Assembly: GCF_003240585.1 (NCBI RefSeq)
Contig: NZ_PCDP01000043.1
Span: 1-60,916, forward strand
Length of the DNA stretch: 60,916 bases
From: Arminella tubonensis
Lineage (GTDB): Bacteria; Pseudomonadota; Alphaproteobacteria; Rhizobiales; Rhizobiaceae
Direction: 5' to 3'
Notes under the pieces: generated by a model
What the model was told of the DNA's origin: nothing
Databases searched by the model: none
The model's input: the letters and a program-made list of their open reading frames with translations, nothing else
Part shown: in pieces, positions 1 to 7,281 of the stretch
How the letters are laid out: the number at the start of each line of letters is the position of its first letter
Position numbering within the stretch: position 1 is the first letter of the stretch
Made by a program: the position numbers and the translations under genes

Positions 1-58
1 GCCACCGCGCGATCTTGCGGCGTTCATCCATGTCGATCTGGGAGTAGGTGCGTTTCAT
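1..58 (-). mobile_element. IS30-family transposase, N-terminal end (cut by window edge)
   Basis: The minus strand starts an ATG at 58 and reads MKRTYSQIDMDERRKIARW before leaving the window. This is the typical start of IS30-family transposases, whose N-terminal helix-turn-helix binds the insertion sequence ends. An AAGGA ribosome-binding site lies just upstream of the ATG, at about 67-71. Only 19 residues are visible, so it cannot be judged whether the element is intact. The inverted repeat should lie within the next 50-100 bases to the right, but its edge could not be fixed by eye. Confidence 0.7.
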
Positions 59-632
59 GTCATGTTCCTTGCAAGCGATAAGCCGCTGTTATCTATCGCA
101 AGTCGCACTTCATCCTTGAACCCACCCCCGCTACAAAACAATGTCACATAACGTATGTTATGGAACATCCAGGCGCACCTAGCTTCTGTCACCTTGTAAA
201 AGCCGCACAGGTTTTGCTCAATCCGTATTGTTTTGAACTCATATGCCCCTCTGGATTGCCTCAATGTGTGTTGCTGTTAAAAGCGACGCTTTAGCTAATT
301 CCGACAATTCATTGAATCGATCAGGCGTTTTCATTTCATGGCGAGCAGCTTTGCGCTGTTTAGAAGCGGTGCAAAGCCCAGACATTCCAGGCCTGCCGCC
401 CAGCAAAATCTATATCTGATGATGTGGACAAGAAGCCGATCACCAGGGCCGTAACACTATAGCGATCGCAGTTTCTCGGCACTATGGAGCAAGTGCAGAT
501 CGACGAGGCATCCTCTAGGCTGAATGCGCACGCGGCCTGGCTTCGCAACGAAGCTCATGATGACCGCGCATAGGATGATAAGAACGCCACATCCGAACTC
601 CGGAAACATGATCGATCCGCTCGTCATGCAGT
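59..632. other. Non-coding region next to the IS30 element
   Basis: No convincing gene is seen on either strand; the short open frames lack start signals and protein-like composition. The left part (about 59-130) should contain the leader and terminal repeat of the IS30-type element. Positions 478-496 carry a 19-base sequence that recurs with one mismatch at 1877-1895, on the other side of the next gene. Confidence 0.4.
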
Positions 633-1766
633 TCATCTTAAGCACCCGGACGCGCGCGAGTCGGTCTTTTGCACCAGAAGGAAAAGCCGATCATTTCCGT
701 TCACCAACAACGCTTGATTTTCGATGGGAAGTTGAAAGACGTCGGTGGCAATCCCCGCGACCTCGCGGCTCTTGTCGACCGAATCCCATTTTTTCTCAGC
801 GTTCAAGGTGTAGAGACCGTCCCTACCCGCGCTTGCCACCATGACGCCACTTGGAAACTCGATTGGAGCGGTGACAACCCATTGTGGCAAGCCGACCGAT
901 ATTGTCTTGCCATGCACTTTGACCAATGTGCCGACGTAAGTCTCGACGCCCTCGAAGTTTTCGTCGGTGGGTGTTTCCTGTAGGGCCGCAGGAAGTGTCG
1001 GGTCCAGAGGAGGCCACGACACGATGACGTTTTGCTCATTTCGCTTCAGGAAGATGTGTCTGTCCGGCGTGACACGCGCTGCCTCAATGCCTTCAAAACC
1101 CCTGTCGAAAACCGTCAAGTTGCCGCGATCGTCCCGCGCATAGATATAACCTTCGGCGGTGAACAAAAGCAGCTTCAGCTCGGGCAGGTCGAACACTCTT
1201 CCCGGCGACTTCCCACCGATGCGCGTATCCCAGTATAGCTGCTCGACCTGCCCAGAAGGCCTAAGCAAATAAAGGCCCGAATTGTCCGAGATGGCCGTGC
1301 CTCCCAAACGCGCCACGTACGCCGCTGAAACAGGATGAACGAACGGCTTTCCGTCGGCCGCATAGAGGCGCTCGAACTGTGTCTCACCTGGTCGAAGCCT
1401 GAAGACTCCGAGTTTCCAGCTCACGCCAACTACGTCTCCCGTCGAAGTGTCGGTGGCATACTCGTCTTGATAATGGTTGGGGAAATCGCCTCCGAACGGG
1501 ACGAACGCCCCAGCGGCATTGATCGTCCAGACACCACCGCGGTTCAATGGGAAAATAATCGGGCGACCCAATCCACTCACGGTGACGACCTTCGACGTCA
1601 GCCGAAACGACTGGTAGACGTCGGCTTTGGTTGGCTCGCCGTTTTTGACTGGAATGAGACATAACGGCGATGAGTTGCCGGAGAAGATACTGGCGGACAT
1701 TGCTAGCGTTGGCAGCAGAGCCGCGATGATGACGGCAAAGAAGAAGGCTTCTCGATGGCGTATCAT
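633..1766 (-). CDS. Exported protein of unknown function, possibly a beta-propeller
   Basis: The gene encodes about 377 residues if it starts at the ATG at 1766 (MIRHREAFFFAVIIAALL), which places a signal peptide at residues 1-25 ending near AMSA. A longer reading to 1814 would bury that signal peptide and is less likely. The mature part is rich in beta-strand-like blocks with repeated G-LY/L and W/Y-D-R patterns (for example SDNSGLYLLRPSG, ARDDRGNLTVF, SAGRDGLYTL). This suggests a propeller fold in the periplasm. No catalytic motif or named family was recognised. It stands alone, with no operon partner, and a near-identical 19-base repeat lies on each side of it. Confidence 0.6.
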   Translation of the reverse strand: MIRHREAFFFAVIIAALLPTLAMSASIFSGNSSPLCLIPVKNGEPTKADVYQSFRLTSKVVTVSGLGRPIIFPLNRGGVWTINAAGAFVPFGGDFPNHYQDEYATDTSTGDVVGVSWKLGVFRLRPGETQFERLYAADGKPFVHPVSAAYVARLGGTAISDNSGLYLLRPSGQVEQLYWDTRIGGKSPGRVFDLPELKLLLFTAEGYIYARDDRGNLTVFDRGFEGIEAARVTPDRHIFLKRNEQNVIVSWPPLDPTLPAALQETPTDENFEGVETYVGTLVKVHGKTISVGLPQWVVTAPIEFPSGVMVASAGRDGLYTLNAEKKWDSVDKSREVAGIATDVFQLPIENQALLVNGNDRLFLLVQKTDSRASGCLR

Positions 1767-2028
1767 TCTAAGAACCTCGGGGCCGCAAGCGACATGCCAG
1801 CCTTGCGCGCACAAGTCCGGCGGGCGGCATCAGTCACGCTACACTGGTTGGCATCACACGCCATGGGCACATTTACGGCATTATGGAGCAAGTGCCACAA
1901 GATGCCGCAGAACCCTGAACTCCTCAATACTGGAGAGTTGTAATTACGTCGTCATATCCCATGCGTGATTCCGGCGCGGCGGAGAGCACGGCGCGAAGGA
2001 CAAGCTTCTCAAAGATTAGCAGTCACGA

Positions 2029-2514
2029 TCAGGAGTGAGAAGTTTTTGCCAGTCGTGCAACAGCTTTAGGGTCAGAAGCCTGCTTGTGCAGCGCGTCCCA
2101 GTCGTCAGGCGGGTTGCCGTTGTCCAGCATCCCCTTGAAGACTTTGTAGGCGTCCGTTTTGGAACCGTAAGTCCGCAAGCTGTTCTCGTCGTTTACCCAA
2201 GCGAAGATGATGACCTTGCTGGCGCTGTTATAGCGGAAGAACAGCCGGAAACGGCCGTTGCCGAACTTAGCGCGAAACCAGTGCTTGCGATCATCGCCAA
2301 GGGTGGAGCCTTGGCGATAGATCGCTGCCGTCGGGTCCGACGGGACCGTGACTGTGACGAGGTGGACCAAGGCCGCGAGCAGCTTGGCGTCGGCGGATTT
2401 TTTATAGTCCTCCGGTTTCTTCGTCTTGAGCGCCTCGACCGTCTCGATCAGCCTTTCCCACTGGTCGAGAAAAAGAGGGTGCGAGAGGACGGTCCAGCCA
2501 TTGATCGTCAGCAT
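2029..2514 (-). CDS. yhaV: Type II toxin, YhaV family ribonuclease
   Basis: The 161-residue protein matches the YhaV toxin family: an early NGWTVLSHPLFLDQWERL block, then HWFRAKFGNGRFRLFFRY and VIIFAWVNDENSLRTYGSK. E. coli YhaV is about 154 residues and is an mRNA- and rRNA-cleaving toxin. The ATG at 2514 is chosen because it lies one base after the stop of the antitoxin gene, giving the coupled antitoxin-toxin order expected for PrlF-YhaV. A longer frame to 2547 would overlap the antitoxin. The cleavage activity is inferred from the family. Confidence 0.88.
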   Translation of the reverse strand: MLTINGWTVLSHPLFLDQWERLIETVEALKTKKPEDYKKSADAKLLAALVHLVTVTVPSDPTAAIYRQGSTLGDDRKHWFRAKFGNGRFRLFFRYNSASKVIIFAWVNDENSLRTYGSKTDAYKVFKGMLDNGNPPDDWDALHKQASDPKAVARLAKTSHS

Positions 2515-2515
2515 G

Positions 2516-2851
2516 TCAGATCGAGACGTCCCCCTCGATCTCGGCATCGAGATCGACCGTCATGCCTGCCGTGAGGGCAATTGCCCGGTCAAGCAAGGAC
2601 TTCGGAAACGGTAGGACGGATTTCTCGGGATGCTTGGTCATATCCCTCGCGAGAAATTCAAGAAAACGGTCGATCACGGGATCGGCGGTTTCTTCAACCT
2701 CGGCCTTCTGGACATACACACGACGCTGCTCATCAACGAAAAAGGTAATGCGCCCGCCATAGTCAACATCCAACGCCTGCCGAACGGACTTCGGTACGGT
2801 GGTCTGTCCCTTGGCGGTGATGGTGCTATGTTCTTTCAGTAGCACTCCCAT
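2516..2851 (-). CDS. prlF: Antitoxin PrlF, AbrB/SpoVT-type DNA-binding protein
   Basis: At 111 residues it has the size of E. coli PrlF. The N-terminal part (about 8-50) has the swapped-hairpin AbrB motif: EHSTITAKGQTTVPKSVRQAL, then a GGRITFFVDEQRRVYV strand pair. The C-terminal part (DPVIDRFLEFLARDM and beyond) is the toxin-neutralising half. The ATG at 2851 (MGVLLKEHS) is preferred to one 21 bases upstream because it begins directly at the domain. PrlF usually represses its own operon, and a near-perfect palindrome lies 33-50 bases upstream of this start. Confidence 0.88.
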   Translation of the reverse strand: MGVLLKEHSTITAKGQTTVPKSVRQALDVDYGGRITFFVDEQRRVYVQKAEVEETADPVIDRFLEFLARDMTKHPEKSVLPFPKSLLDRAIALTAGMTVDLDAEIEGDVSI

Positions 2852-2883
2852 GACGAGCCTCCATGAAATCATTCGAGCAGAAT

Positions 2884-2901
2884 GTAAGGAATATCCCTTA
2901 C
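2884..2901. promoter_or_regulatory. Palindromic candidate operator of prlF-yhaV
   Basis: GTAAGG-AATATC-CCTTAC pairs at 16 of 18 positions (one mismatched pair) and sits 33 bases upstream of the prlF start, where an autorepressor would overlap the promoter. The palindrome is seen directly; binding by PrlF or PrlF-YhaV is inferred. Confidence 0.55.
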
Positions 2902-3244
2902 CATGTCAACCACTGCCTACGACCTCCATACGCACTACCTCCAAGCCTGCGCAGAGATAGCATCAACTTTGATACAAATGGGGCGCTGACCTCCTGCTTC
3001 CGTCCTTTCGATGGAGCTGCCCGCCTAGGTCCCGCGTATCGAACGGAAAACTGAACATGCTCCAGCAGCGAATCCCCATCTTGAAGCCGAACTCCGACGA
3101 CCCCTTCTCCACAGGAGACCGGAGGTTCGAAATACAACTGTTGCGCCTGGCCTGACCCGAAAAAAGCTTCGGACAGCATCCGCTCCTCCGTCAGGATGGC
3201 CGCGATCTCGATCCCGAGAAGGTTTGGTCTCTCACCGAACACGA
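2902..3244. other. Spacer without a recognisable gene
   Basis: Long frames exist on the minus strand across this stretch but lack a ribosome-binding site and match no family known to me. One stretch of the minus frame (LLGIEIAAILTEERMLSEAF) looks protein-like, so this could be the remains of a dead gene. It joins IS1595-type debris on its right. Confidence 0.35.
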
Positions 3245-3370
3245 CGCTACGGCCTGTTCGTAGACTTCCGCTGGGCCCACAACGGCGGCAATCGGCACTG
3301 CCCTCGCTGCGGATGCCTGGAGCCGTACAGCGTCCGGCGTCGCCGCTTCCGATACTCGGTGGGCATGTAG
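3245..3370 (+). pseudogene. IS1595-family transposase remnant (zinc-ribbon end)
   Basis: The plus frame reads YGLFVDFRWAHNGGNRHCPRCGC, then EPYSVRRRRFRYSV, and stops at 3368-3370. IS1595 transposases begin with an RW..NGG...CPRCGC...Y....R..F.C zinc ribbon, so this is the N-terminal part of one. Only the first CxxC pair is present; the second pair, the FSVTSGT block and the catalytic domain are gone. It is a decayed fragment with no start codon in a sensible place. Confidence 0.5.
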
Positions 3371-3574
3371 CTTGGCGTGGGACCCTCAAACTCGGTCTAC
3401 GAGAGGCACCTTCCGGAGATATGGCACAACAGAAGGCCCGCTTAGGCGGAGCTTGTCGCCGATGGCCGCAGGTGTGTACGTTTGACGCCGCTCGCAGGAC
3501 ATCCTCACTCCGGGACGCATCTTGAAAATGCCTCTCTCGATCACGATGTCAGGCTAGAACTTGGAGCCACGAAA

Positions 3575-3949
3575 ATGCTGTATCTTATTGCCGTCCTGTG
3601 TGCTGTCGTGTGCACATTTTTCGTTGCACGTTACTTCGCCGTCAAAACCCGGCTCGTCGAAAAGGCCATCGAAGACACGATCACCCGCAAGTTTTCGGCC
3701 TCTGGTCCGGGCGCCGCACTAAACCGTCTGAAGGAAGAAAACGTCGTGATGCGTAATCTGCTTATCGACATGATCGAAAATGAGACTTCCGTTCCAACGG
3801 CCACCTCTAGCCCGCCTTCTGAAGAACAAGCCCGAGCGATAAATGCCAGAATACGAAGAAGACGGGAAATCTTTGGGGAAGCAATTTTCGTTCTTCAACA
3901 GGCGGAGACATCGTCTACCCGTGACCACAATCTGAAGATCCATGGCTGA
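3575..3949 (+). CDS. Small membrane-anchored protein of unknown function
   Basis: The 124-residue protein begins MLYLIAVLCAVVCTFFVARY, a single N-terminal membrane segment. A charged, helical stretch follows (about 25-75) that may form a coiled coil, then a Ser/Thr/Pro-rich linker, then a basic helix (INARIRRRREIFGEAIFVLQQ). The ATG at 3575 is chosen because it starts directly at the membrane segment. The frame extends 31 codons further upstream, but those residues are not protein-like. No family was recognised. It stands alone between IS debris and gene fragments. Confidence 0.45.
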   Translation: MLYLIAVLCAVVCTFFVARYFAVKTRLVEKAIEDTITRKFSASGPGAALNRLKEENVVMRNLLIDMIENETSVPTATSSPPSEEQARAINARIRRRREIFGEAIFVLQQAETSSTRDHNLKIHG

Positions 3950-4231
3950 CTAGCTATTGGGGATTACAGGAAAGAGTTCGGTTGGCGGCGTCGCCGGATC
4001 AAGGTGGGAACCTTTGTGCGCCCGCTCGGCTTCGGCGGAGATTTAAGATGGCCGCTACCTTCAGGCCGCAGAGAATTGTTCGATGCACTGGGTCGATTAT
4101 GCCACTCGATGTGGTTCAATAGTTCTAGCACCCGCAAAGCCCCGAGCGAAGTTGCGAGTAACCATTTCATCGCTACCATAGGTAATTGAAAGGATTTTAG
4201 GCTATTGCTTCCTCCCTTAGGGGAGAGTGCT

Positions 4232-4312
4232 GTGCCGTTCTATTTTCGAAAATCAGTGAAAGCTGGTCCATTCCGCTTTAACTTCTCCAAAGGCGGAGCT
4301 GGCGTTCCTGCA
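4232..4312 (+). pseudogene. DUF4236 protein, N-terminal fragment
   Basis: A GTG at 4232, preceded by AGGGGAG, starts VPFYFRKSVKAGPFRFNFSKGG and then AGV. This is the hallmark N-terminus of DUF4236 proteins (xFRxRKSxxxGPxRxNxSKxG). After about residue 27 the family pattern is lost and the frame runs into sequence that makes sense only on the opposite strand. The gene therefore appears broken near 4312. The function of DUF4236 is unknown. Confidence 0.5.
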
Positions 4313-4521
4313 CGTCCGTGGACCACCTCAGTTCCGAGCAAATATCCGGCCAAACAGCCAACGAAGGCGAGCGAACCAATGGCGGTCAGCATCCCAAGCG
4401 CCGTGACAGTTCTGGACGGATCAGCCCCGAGTGCGCCGATAAAGAACCCGATAAGTGCGCCCGCCGCCGTCCCCCACATTGCCAGCACTTGAATGAGCTT
4501 TTGCTCCGCATGATCAATCAT
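4240..4521 (-). CDS. Small membrane protein, probably with a foreign C-terminal tail
   Basis: An ATG at 4521 with GGGAGG nine bases upstream starts MIDHAEQKLIQVLAMWGTAA. Two hydrophobic segments follow, separated by a short polar turn (about residues 17-30 and 39-63). The last 25 residues are the antisense reading of the DUF4236 fragment, so the original C-terminus was probably replaced at a rearrangement near 4312. No family was recognised. The good ribosome-binding site and membrane segments argue for a once-real gene; whether it still works is unknown. Confidence 0.4.
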   Translation of the reverse strand: MIDHAEQKLIQVLAMWGTAAGALIGFFIGALGADPSRTVTALGMLTAIGSLAFVGCLAGYLLGTEVVHGRAGTPAPPLEKLKRNGPAFTDFRK

Positions 4522-4773
4522 TGCGTCCATCCTCCCAGATTTCGGCCACATTACACGATTTTCGCAGGCCGCCAAATTCAGGCGCGGCGCTGACCTCGTC
4601 TCACACCGAAACTGTCACCGCCGTTGACCACGTGACGACTGCCACCGAAAGAAGCTTACTCTGTGTGGGGTTCGGGCATTCAACATTGCAATGGTACATC
4701 GGTGTAAACCTGCAACTCCGCCACGGCCGTGCATGGCGTCGGGGCTTCAATGATATCGCCCAATTGCCTATCG

Positions 4774-5028
4774 TCAGGGGCGAAACAAATTTTCCGCCAT
4801 GAACGTTACAAAGGCCTGTATTTTTGGAGACAGATGTCGGCTCGATGGCCAGAGGACGCGGAATTCGCCAACGTCCTCGACATGGTCGGCCAGAACGGAG
4901 ACGAGGCTTTGATCGGCAATTTGCCTGCCGATGGTAAAAAGCGGCAAGCAGGCGACACCAAGCCCAGCTTCGGCCATGCTGATCAGCGGTTCGAGCGTGC
5001 TGGCCATCGACGATATTGGCAGCTCCAA
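4774..5028 (-). pseudogene. LysR-type regulator, C-terminal fragment
   Basis: The frame reads MAEAGLGVACLPLFTIGRQI, then VSVLADHVEDVGEFRVLWPSS and SPKIQAFVTFMAENL. This is the last third of a LysR-family ligand-binding domain (the AGxGxAxLP turn, then the W/Y-P-S-R-xxxPKxxAFxxF end). The DNA-binding helix-turn-helix and most of the effector domain are missing upstream, so it cannot act as a regulator. Its original position, divergent from the VOC gene at 5108, suggests it once controlled that gene. Confidence 0.7.
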
Positions 5029-5107
5029 ACTCCTCGCACTCTACTTCAGCCGCCGGTTTCGTGAATACATGGCAGACCGGGCTCGCTAATCAACTGGGAG
5101 AACCACA

Positions 5108-5464
5108 TTGGCCGTCATTGGAATTGATCATGTTCAATTGGCGATGCCGCTCGGACGGGAAGACGCAGCTGGCGGCTTCTACGAGCGTCTGCTTGGCCTA
5201 AAGGAAGTCGCAAAGCCCCCGCATCTCGCAGCCCGGGGCGGGTTCGAGGGGAACGGTGTCAGAATTCATTTGGGGGTTGAGGATGATTTTTCGTCCGCAA
5301 GGAAGGCCCATCCGGGCCTCGTCGTTAGTGACCTCCCCTCCCTCGCGGCTATGCTGGGCGCAGCCGGGTTTCCGACATCGGCAGACCAGCCGCTGGAGGG
5401 ATACGACCGAAGATATGTCAGCGGTCCTTTCGGCAATAGAATTGAGCTGATGCAGGTAAAATGA
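5108..5464 (+). CDS. VOC (glyoxalase/bleomycin-resistance) family protein
   Basis: The 118-residue protein is a single vicinal-oxygen-chelate module. It opens IGIDHVQLAMPLGREDAAGG with metal-ligand His near residue 7, has ERLLGLKEV, and ends VSGPFGNRIELMQ with the terminal metal-ligand Glu. Start is a TTG at 5108 preceded by GGGAGA; no ATG fits. The family includes glyoxalases, dioxygenases and drug-binding proteins, and the substrate cannot be told. It was probably cotranscribed with the broken hydrolase at 5506 under the now-truncated LysR gene. Confidence 0.8.
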   Translation: MAVIGIDHVQLAMPLGREDAAGGFYERLLGLKEVAKPPHLAARGGFEGNGVRIHLGVEDDFSSARKAHPGLVVSDLPSLAAMLGAAGFPTSADQPLEGYDRRYVSGPFGNRIELMQVK

Positions 5465-5505
5465 GATCGTAGGTGACTTTTCGCAGACGGGACTTTGGGA
5501 AGACA

Positions 5506-5778
5506 ATGGCCATACCACTGACAACTAATTCACAAATCAACCTGACCGGAGAAGTGCAAAGCATACTGCTGGTGCCGGACGGGCTGAACGAATGGGGCAT
5601 CGTTGTCCTCGGCGGATCAAGCGGTCGGATAGATGTTCAGCGTGCCTCCCTCTTCGCCAGCCTCGGCATCAAGTCACTGGCATTACGATGGTTCGGCGCA
5701 GAAGGCCTGCTGCTCGCCGATCACCTAGCGGCCGAACTCGGCCCCTTGCCTGATGCCGATCCGCGTGCTAGACACTGA
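5506..5778 (+). pseudogene. Acyl-CoA thioester hydrolase/BAAT-like protein, N-terminal fragment
   Basis: From the ATG at 5506 the frame encodes about 64 residues typical of the start of BAAT-type hydrolases. In particular WGIVVLGGSSGRIDVQRASL is followed by LGIKSLALRWFG, where the family continues toward its nucleophile elbow. After WFG the sequence departs from the family and stops at 5778. The catalytic residues are absent. The break point, near 5700, lies just before the ArsR operator region, so a deletion or insertion joined the two. Confidence 0.6.
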
Positions 5779-5792
5779 ACTATATGGTTCAG
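5775..5792. promoter_or_regulatory. ArsR-type operator overlapping the start codon of the regulator
   Basis: CTGAAC-TATATG-GTTCAG has perfect 6-base arms (16 of 18 positions pair) and contains the ATG of the ArsR gene (5784). No Shine-Dalgarno sequence precedes the ATG, so the transcript may be leaderless and the operator would cover the transcription start. Binding is inferred. Confidence 0.6.
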
Positions 5793-6134
5793 TTTTCGAC
5801 AGCTCGCCTCGATGCCTCCTTTGCCGCGCTCTCGGACGCCACTCGACGCGGTGTTCTGGAGCAGCTCGGGAATGCTGATGCTTCGATCACGGAGCTTGCT
5901 GAGAAGTTCCACATGACCCTGACGGGCATGAAGAAGCATGTCGGCGTCTTGGAGCAGGCGGGGCTGGTGACGACGGAGAAGGTCGGGCGCGTGCGGACCT
6001 GCAGGCTCGGCCTGCGCGGGCTCGAGGAAGAGGCTGCGTGGATCGAAGCGCGCCGCCAAATCTGGAATGCACGCTTCGATGCGCTGGACCAAGTCATCGA
6101 GGCCCTAAAACGGAAGGAGAAAGCCGATGGGTGA
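5784..6134 (+). CDS. ArsR-family winged-helix repressor
   Basis: The 116-residue protein has the ArsR fold: AALSDATRRGVLEQLGNADASI (helices 1-2), then ITELAEKFHMTLTGMKKHVGVLEQAGLV as the recognition helix-turn-helix (about residues 35-62), then a beta wing (TTEKVGRVRTCRL). It lacks the metal-binding ELCVCDL motif, so it probably does not sense arsenite. This subclass is usually paired with an SRPBCC gene. Here it overlaps the SRPBCC start by 8 bases. A palindrome covers its own start codon, which suggests autorepression. Confidence 0.88.
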   Translation: MVQFSTARLDASFAALSDATRRGVLEQLGNADASITELAEKFHMTLTGMKKHVGVLEQAGLVTTEKVGRVRTCRLGLRGLEEEAAWIEARRQIWNARFDALDQVIEALKRKEKADG

Positions 6135-6621
6135 CAGATCGAGTAACGGCCGCACGGCGGTCGAACGGAGGTCCGAGCGCGAACTCGTCGTGACGCGCAC
6201 CTTCAACGGTCCGGTTCGTCTCGTGTTTGACGCGTGGACCAAGCCCGAGCTGTTCAAGCTGTGGTGGGCGCCGAAGTCGAGTGGCGTCCCCCTACTTTCC
6301 TGTGAGATGGATGTTCGCACCGGGGGCAGCTATCGCATCGCGTTTGGACACGACGCCTCAGCCTCCATGGCCTTCTTCGGCAAGTATCTCGAAGTGTCGC
6401 CGCCTTCGCGCCTTGTCTGGACCAATGACGAAAGCGATGACGCCGCCGTCACCACGGTGACCTTTGAGGAAGAGGAGGACGGCAGGACCCTGCTAGTACT
6501 GAAGGAGCTCTATCCCTCGAAGGAAGCGCTCGACGAGGCTTTCGTCGGCATGGAAGACGCGATGCCCGAACAGTTCGAACAGTTGGATGAACTTCTCGTC
6601 ACCTTGGGCGCGAGCGTGTGA
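6127..6621 (+). CDS. SRPBCC/AHSA1-domain protein
   Basis: The 164-residue protein carries the activator-of-Hsp90-ATPase-like START fold: RELVVTRTFNGPVRLVFDAWT, LFKLWWAPK near residue 50, MDVRTGGSYRIAFG, and the terminal helix VGMEDAMPEQFEQLDELL. Such proteins bind small hydrophobic ligands in a helix-grip cavity. Its gene overlaps the arsR gene by 8 bases, a common gene pair in soil bacteria. No specific ligand can be assigned. Promoter control by the ArsR protein through the palindrome at 5775 is likely. Confidence 0.85.
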   Translation: MGDRSSNGRTAVERRSERELVVTRTFNGPVRLVFDAWTKPELFKLWWAPKSSGVPLLSCEMDVRTGGSYRIAFGHDASASMAFFGKYLEVSPPSRLVWTNDESDDAAVTTVTFEEEEDGRTLLVLKELYPSKEALDEAFVGMEDAMPEQFEQLDELLVTLGASV

Positions 6622-6661
6622 CAGCCCGGGCTTCAACTCAATCGGCCATGCCTAAAGCAGG

Positions 6662-6991
6662 GACGAGACAGGGAATTGGCGCAGCTCAGTCTGCGATCTG
6701 AAGCCAAAGTGCTGCCCGAACATGGTCGCTCGAAAGGTCCCGCGCGATGTGAATACGGATGCGCGTGATGTCGCCCGTGCCCTGGTCGGGACGCCGGAAT
6801 GCGAGCGTACCCGGCACCTGCGTAAGAAGGGCGAAATGCTGTTCGCGCATCTCAAGCGGATATTGAGACTTGGCCGCTTGAGGTTGCGAGGTCCGCTAGA
6901 TGAGTTTCTACTGGCCGCAACCGCCCAGAACCTTCGGAAGCTCGCAAAATTGCGACCTTTCATCGCTTCAATCTGCCCGACGGCGGCATAA
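6662..6991 (+). pseudogene. IS1182-family transposase, C-terminal remnant
   Basis: The plus frame contains VCDLKPKCCPNMVARKVPR, then DARDVARALVGTPECERTRH, then MLFAHLKRILRLGRLRLRGP. It ends LLAATAQNLRKLAKL with a stop at 6991. These are the cysteine cluster, the LFAHLKRILRLGRLRLRG signature and the closing helix of IS1182-family DDE transposases. Everything N-terminal, including most of the catalytic domain, is missing. It lies directly after the SRPBCC gene and marks an old insertion. Confidence 0.75.
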
Positions 6992-7281
6992 GGAGCACGA
7001 AATACCAACCAAACAGCCTATCGCCAACGATCAAGCCCGATTAATCAATCAGGGCCTGACCCACGGAACTTCAGTTCCGGGGCAGCGGGCTCGTAGAACT
7101 CGCGACTAAATCAACGAAATCCGCCCCAACGCGGTTCTGACGCTTCGGGTTGGCCAATCAGACACAAGAGACGTTGGAGAACCGCCCACGGGTCAAAGAG
7201 ATCCGACGCGGCATGCGCAGAACATCTGGCATCAGCACGTCGACGCTGCCATAAATGAGCTTCATCGAGGGAGGCATCATT

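Noticed and set aside
2035..2574. Long plus-strand frame of 179 codons
   Set aside because: It is antisense to yhaV and prlF, lacks a ribosome-binding site and has a shadow-like composition.
4004..4189. Small plus-strand gene after the membrane-anchored protein
   Set aside because: No ribosome-binding site and no family resemblance; both strands are open by chance.
7065..7085. GGAACT-TC-AGTTCC inverted repeat as terminator or operator
   Set aside because: The stem has no loop, no T-run and no gene in suitable position; it is most likely chance or an IS end.
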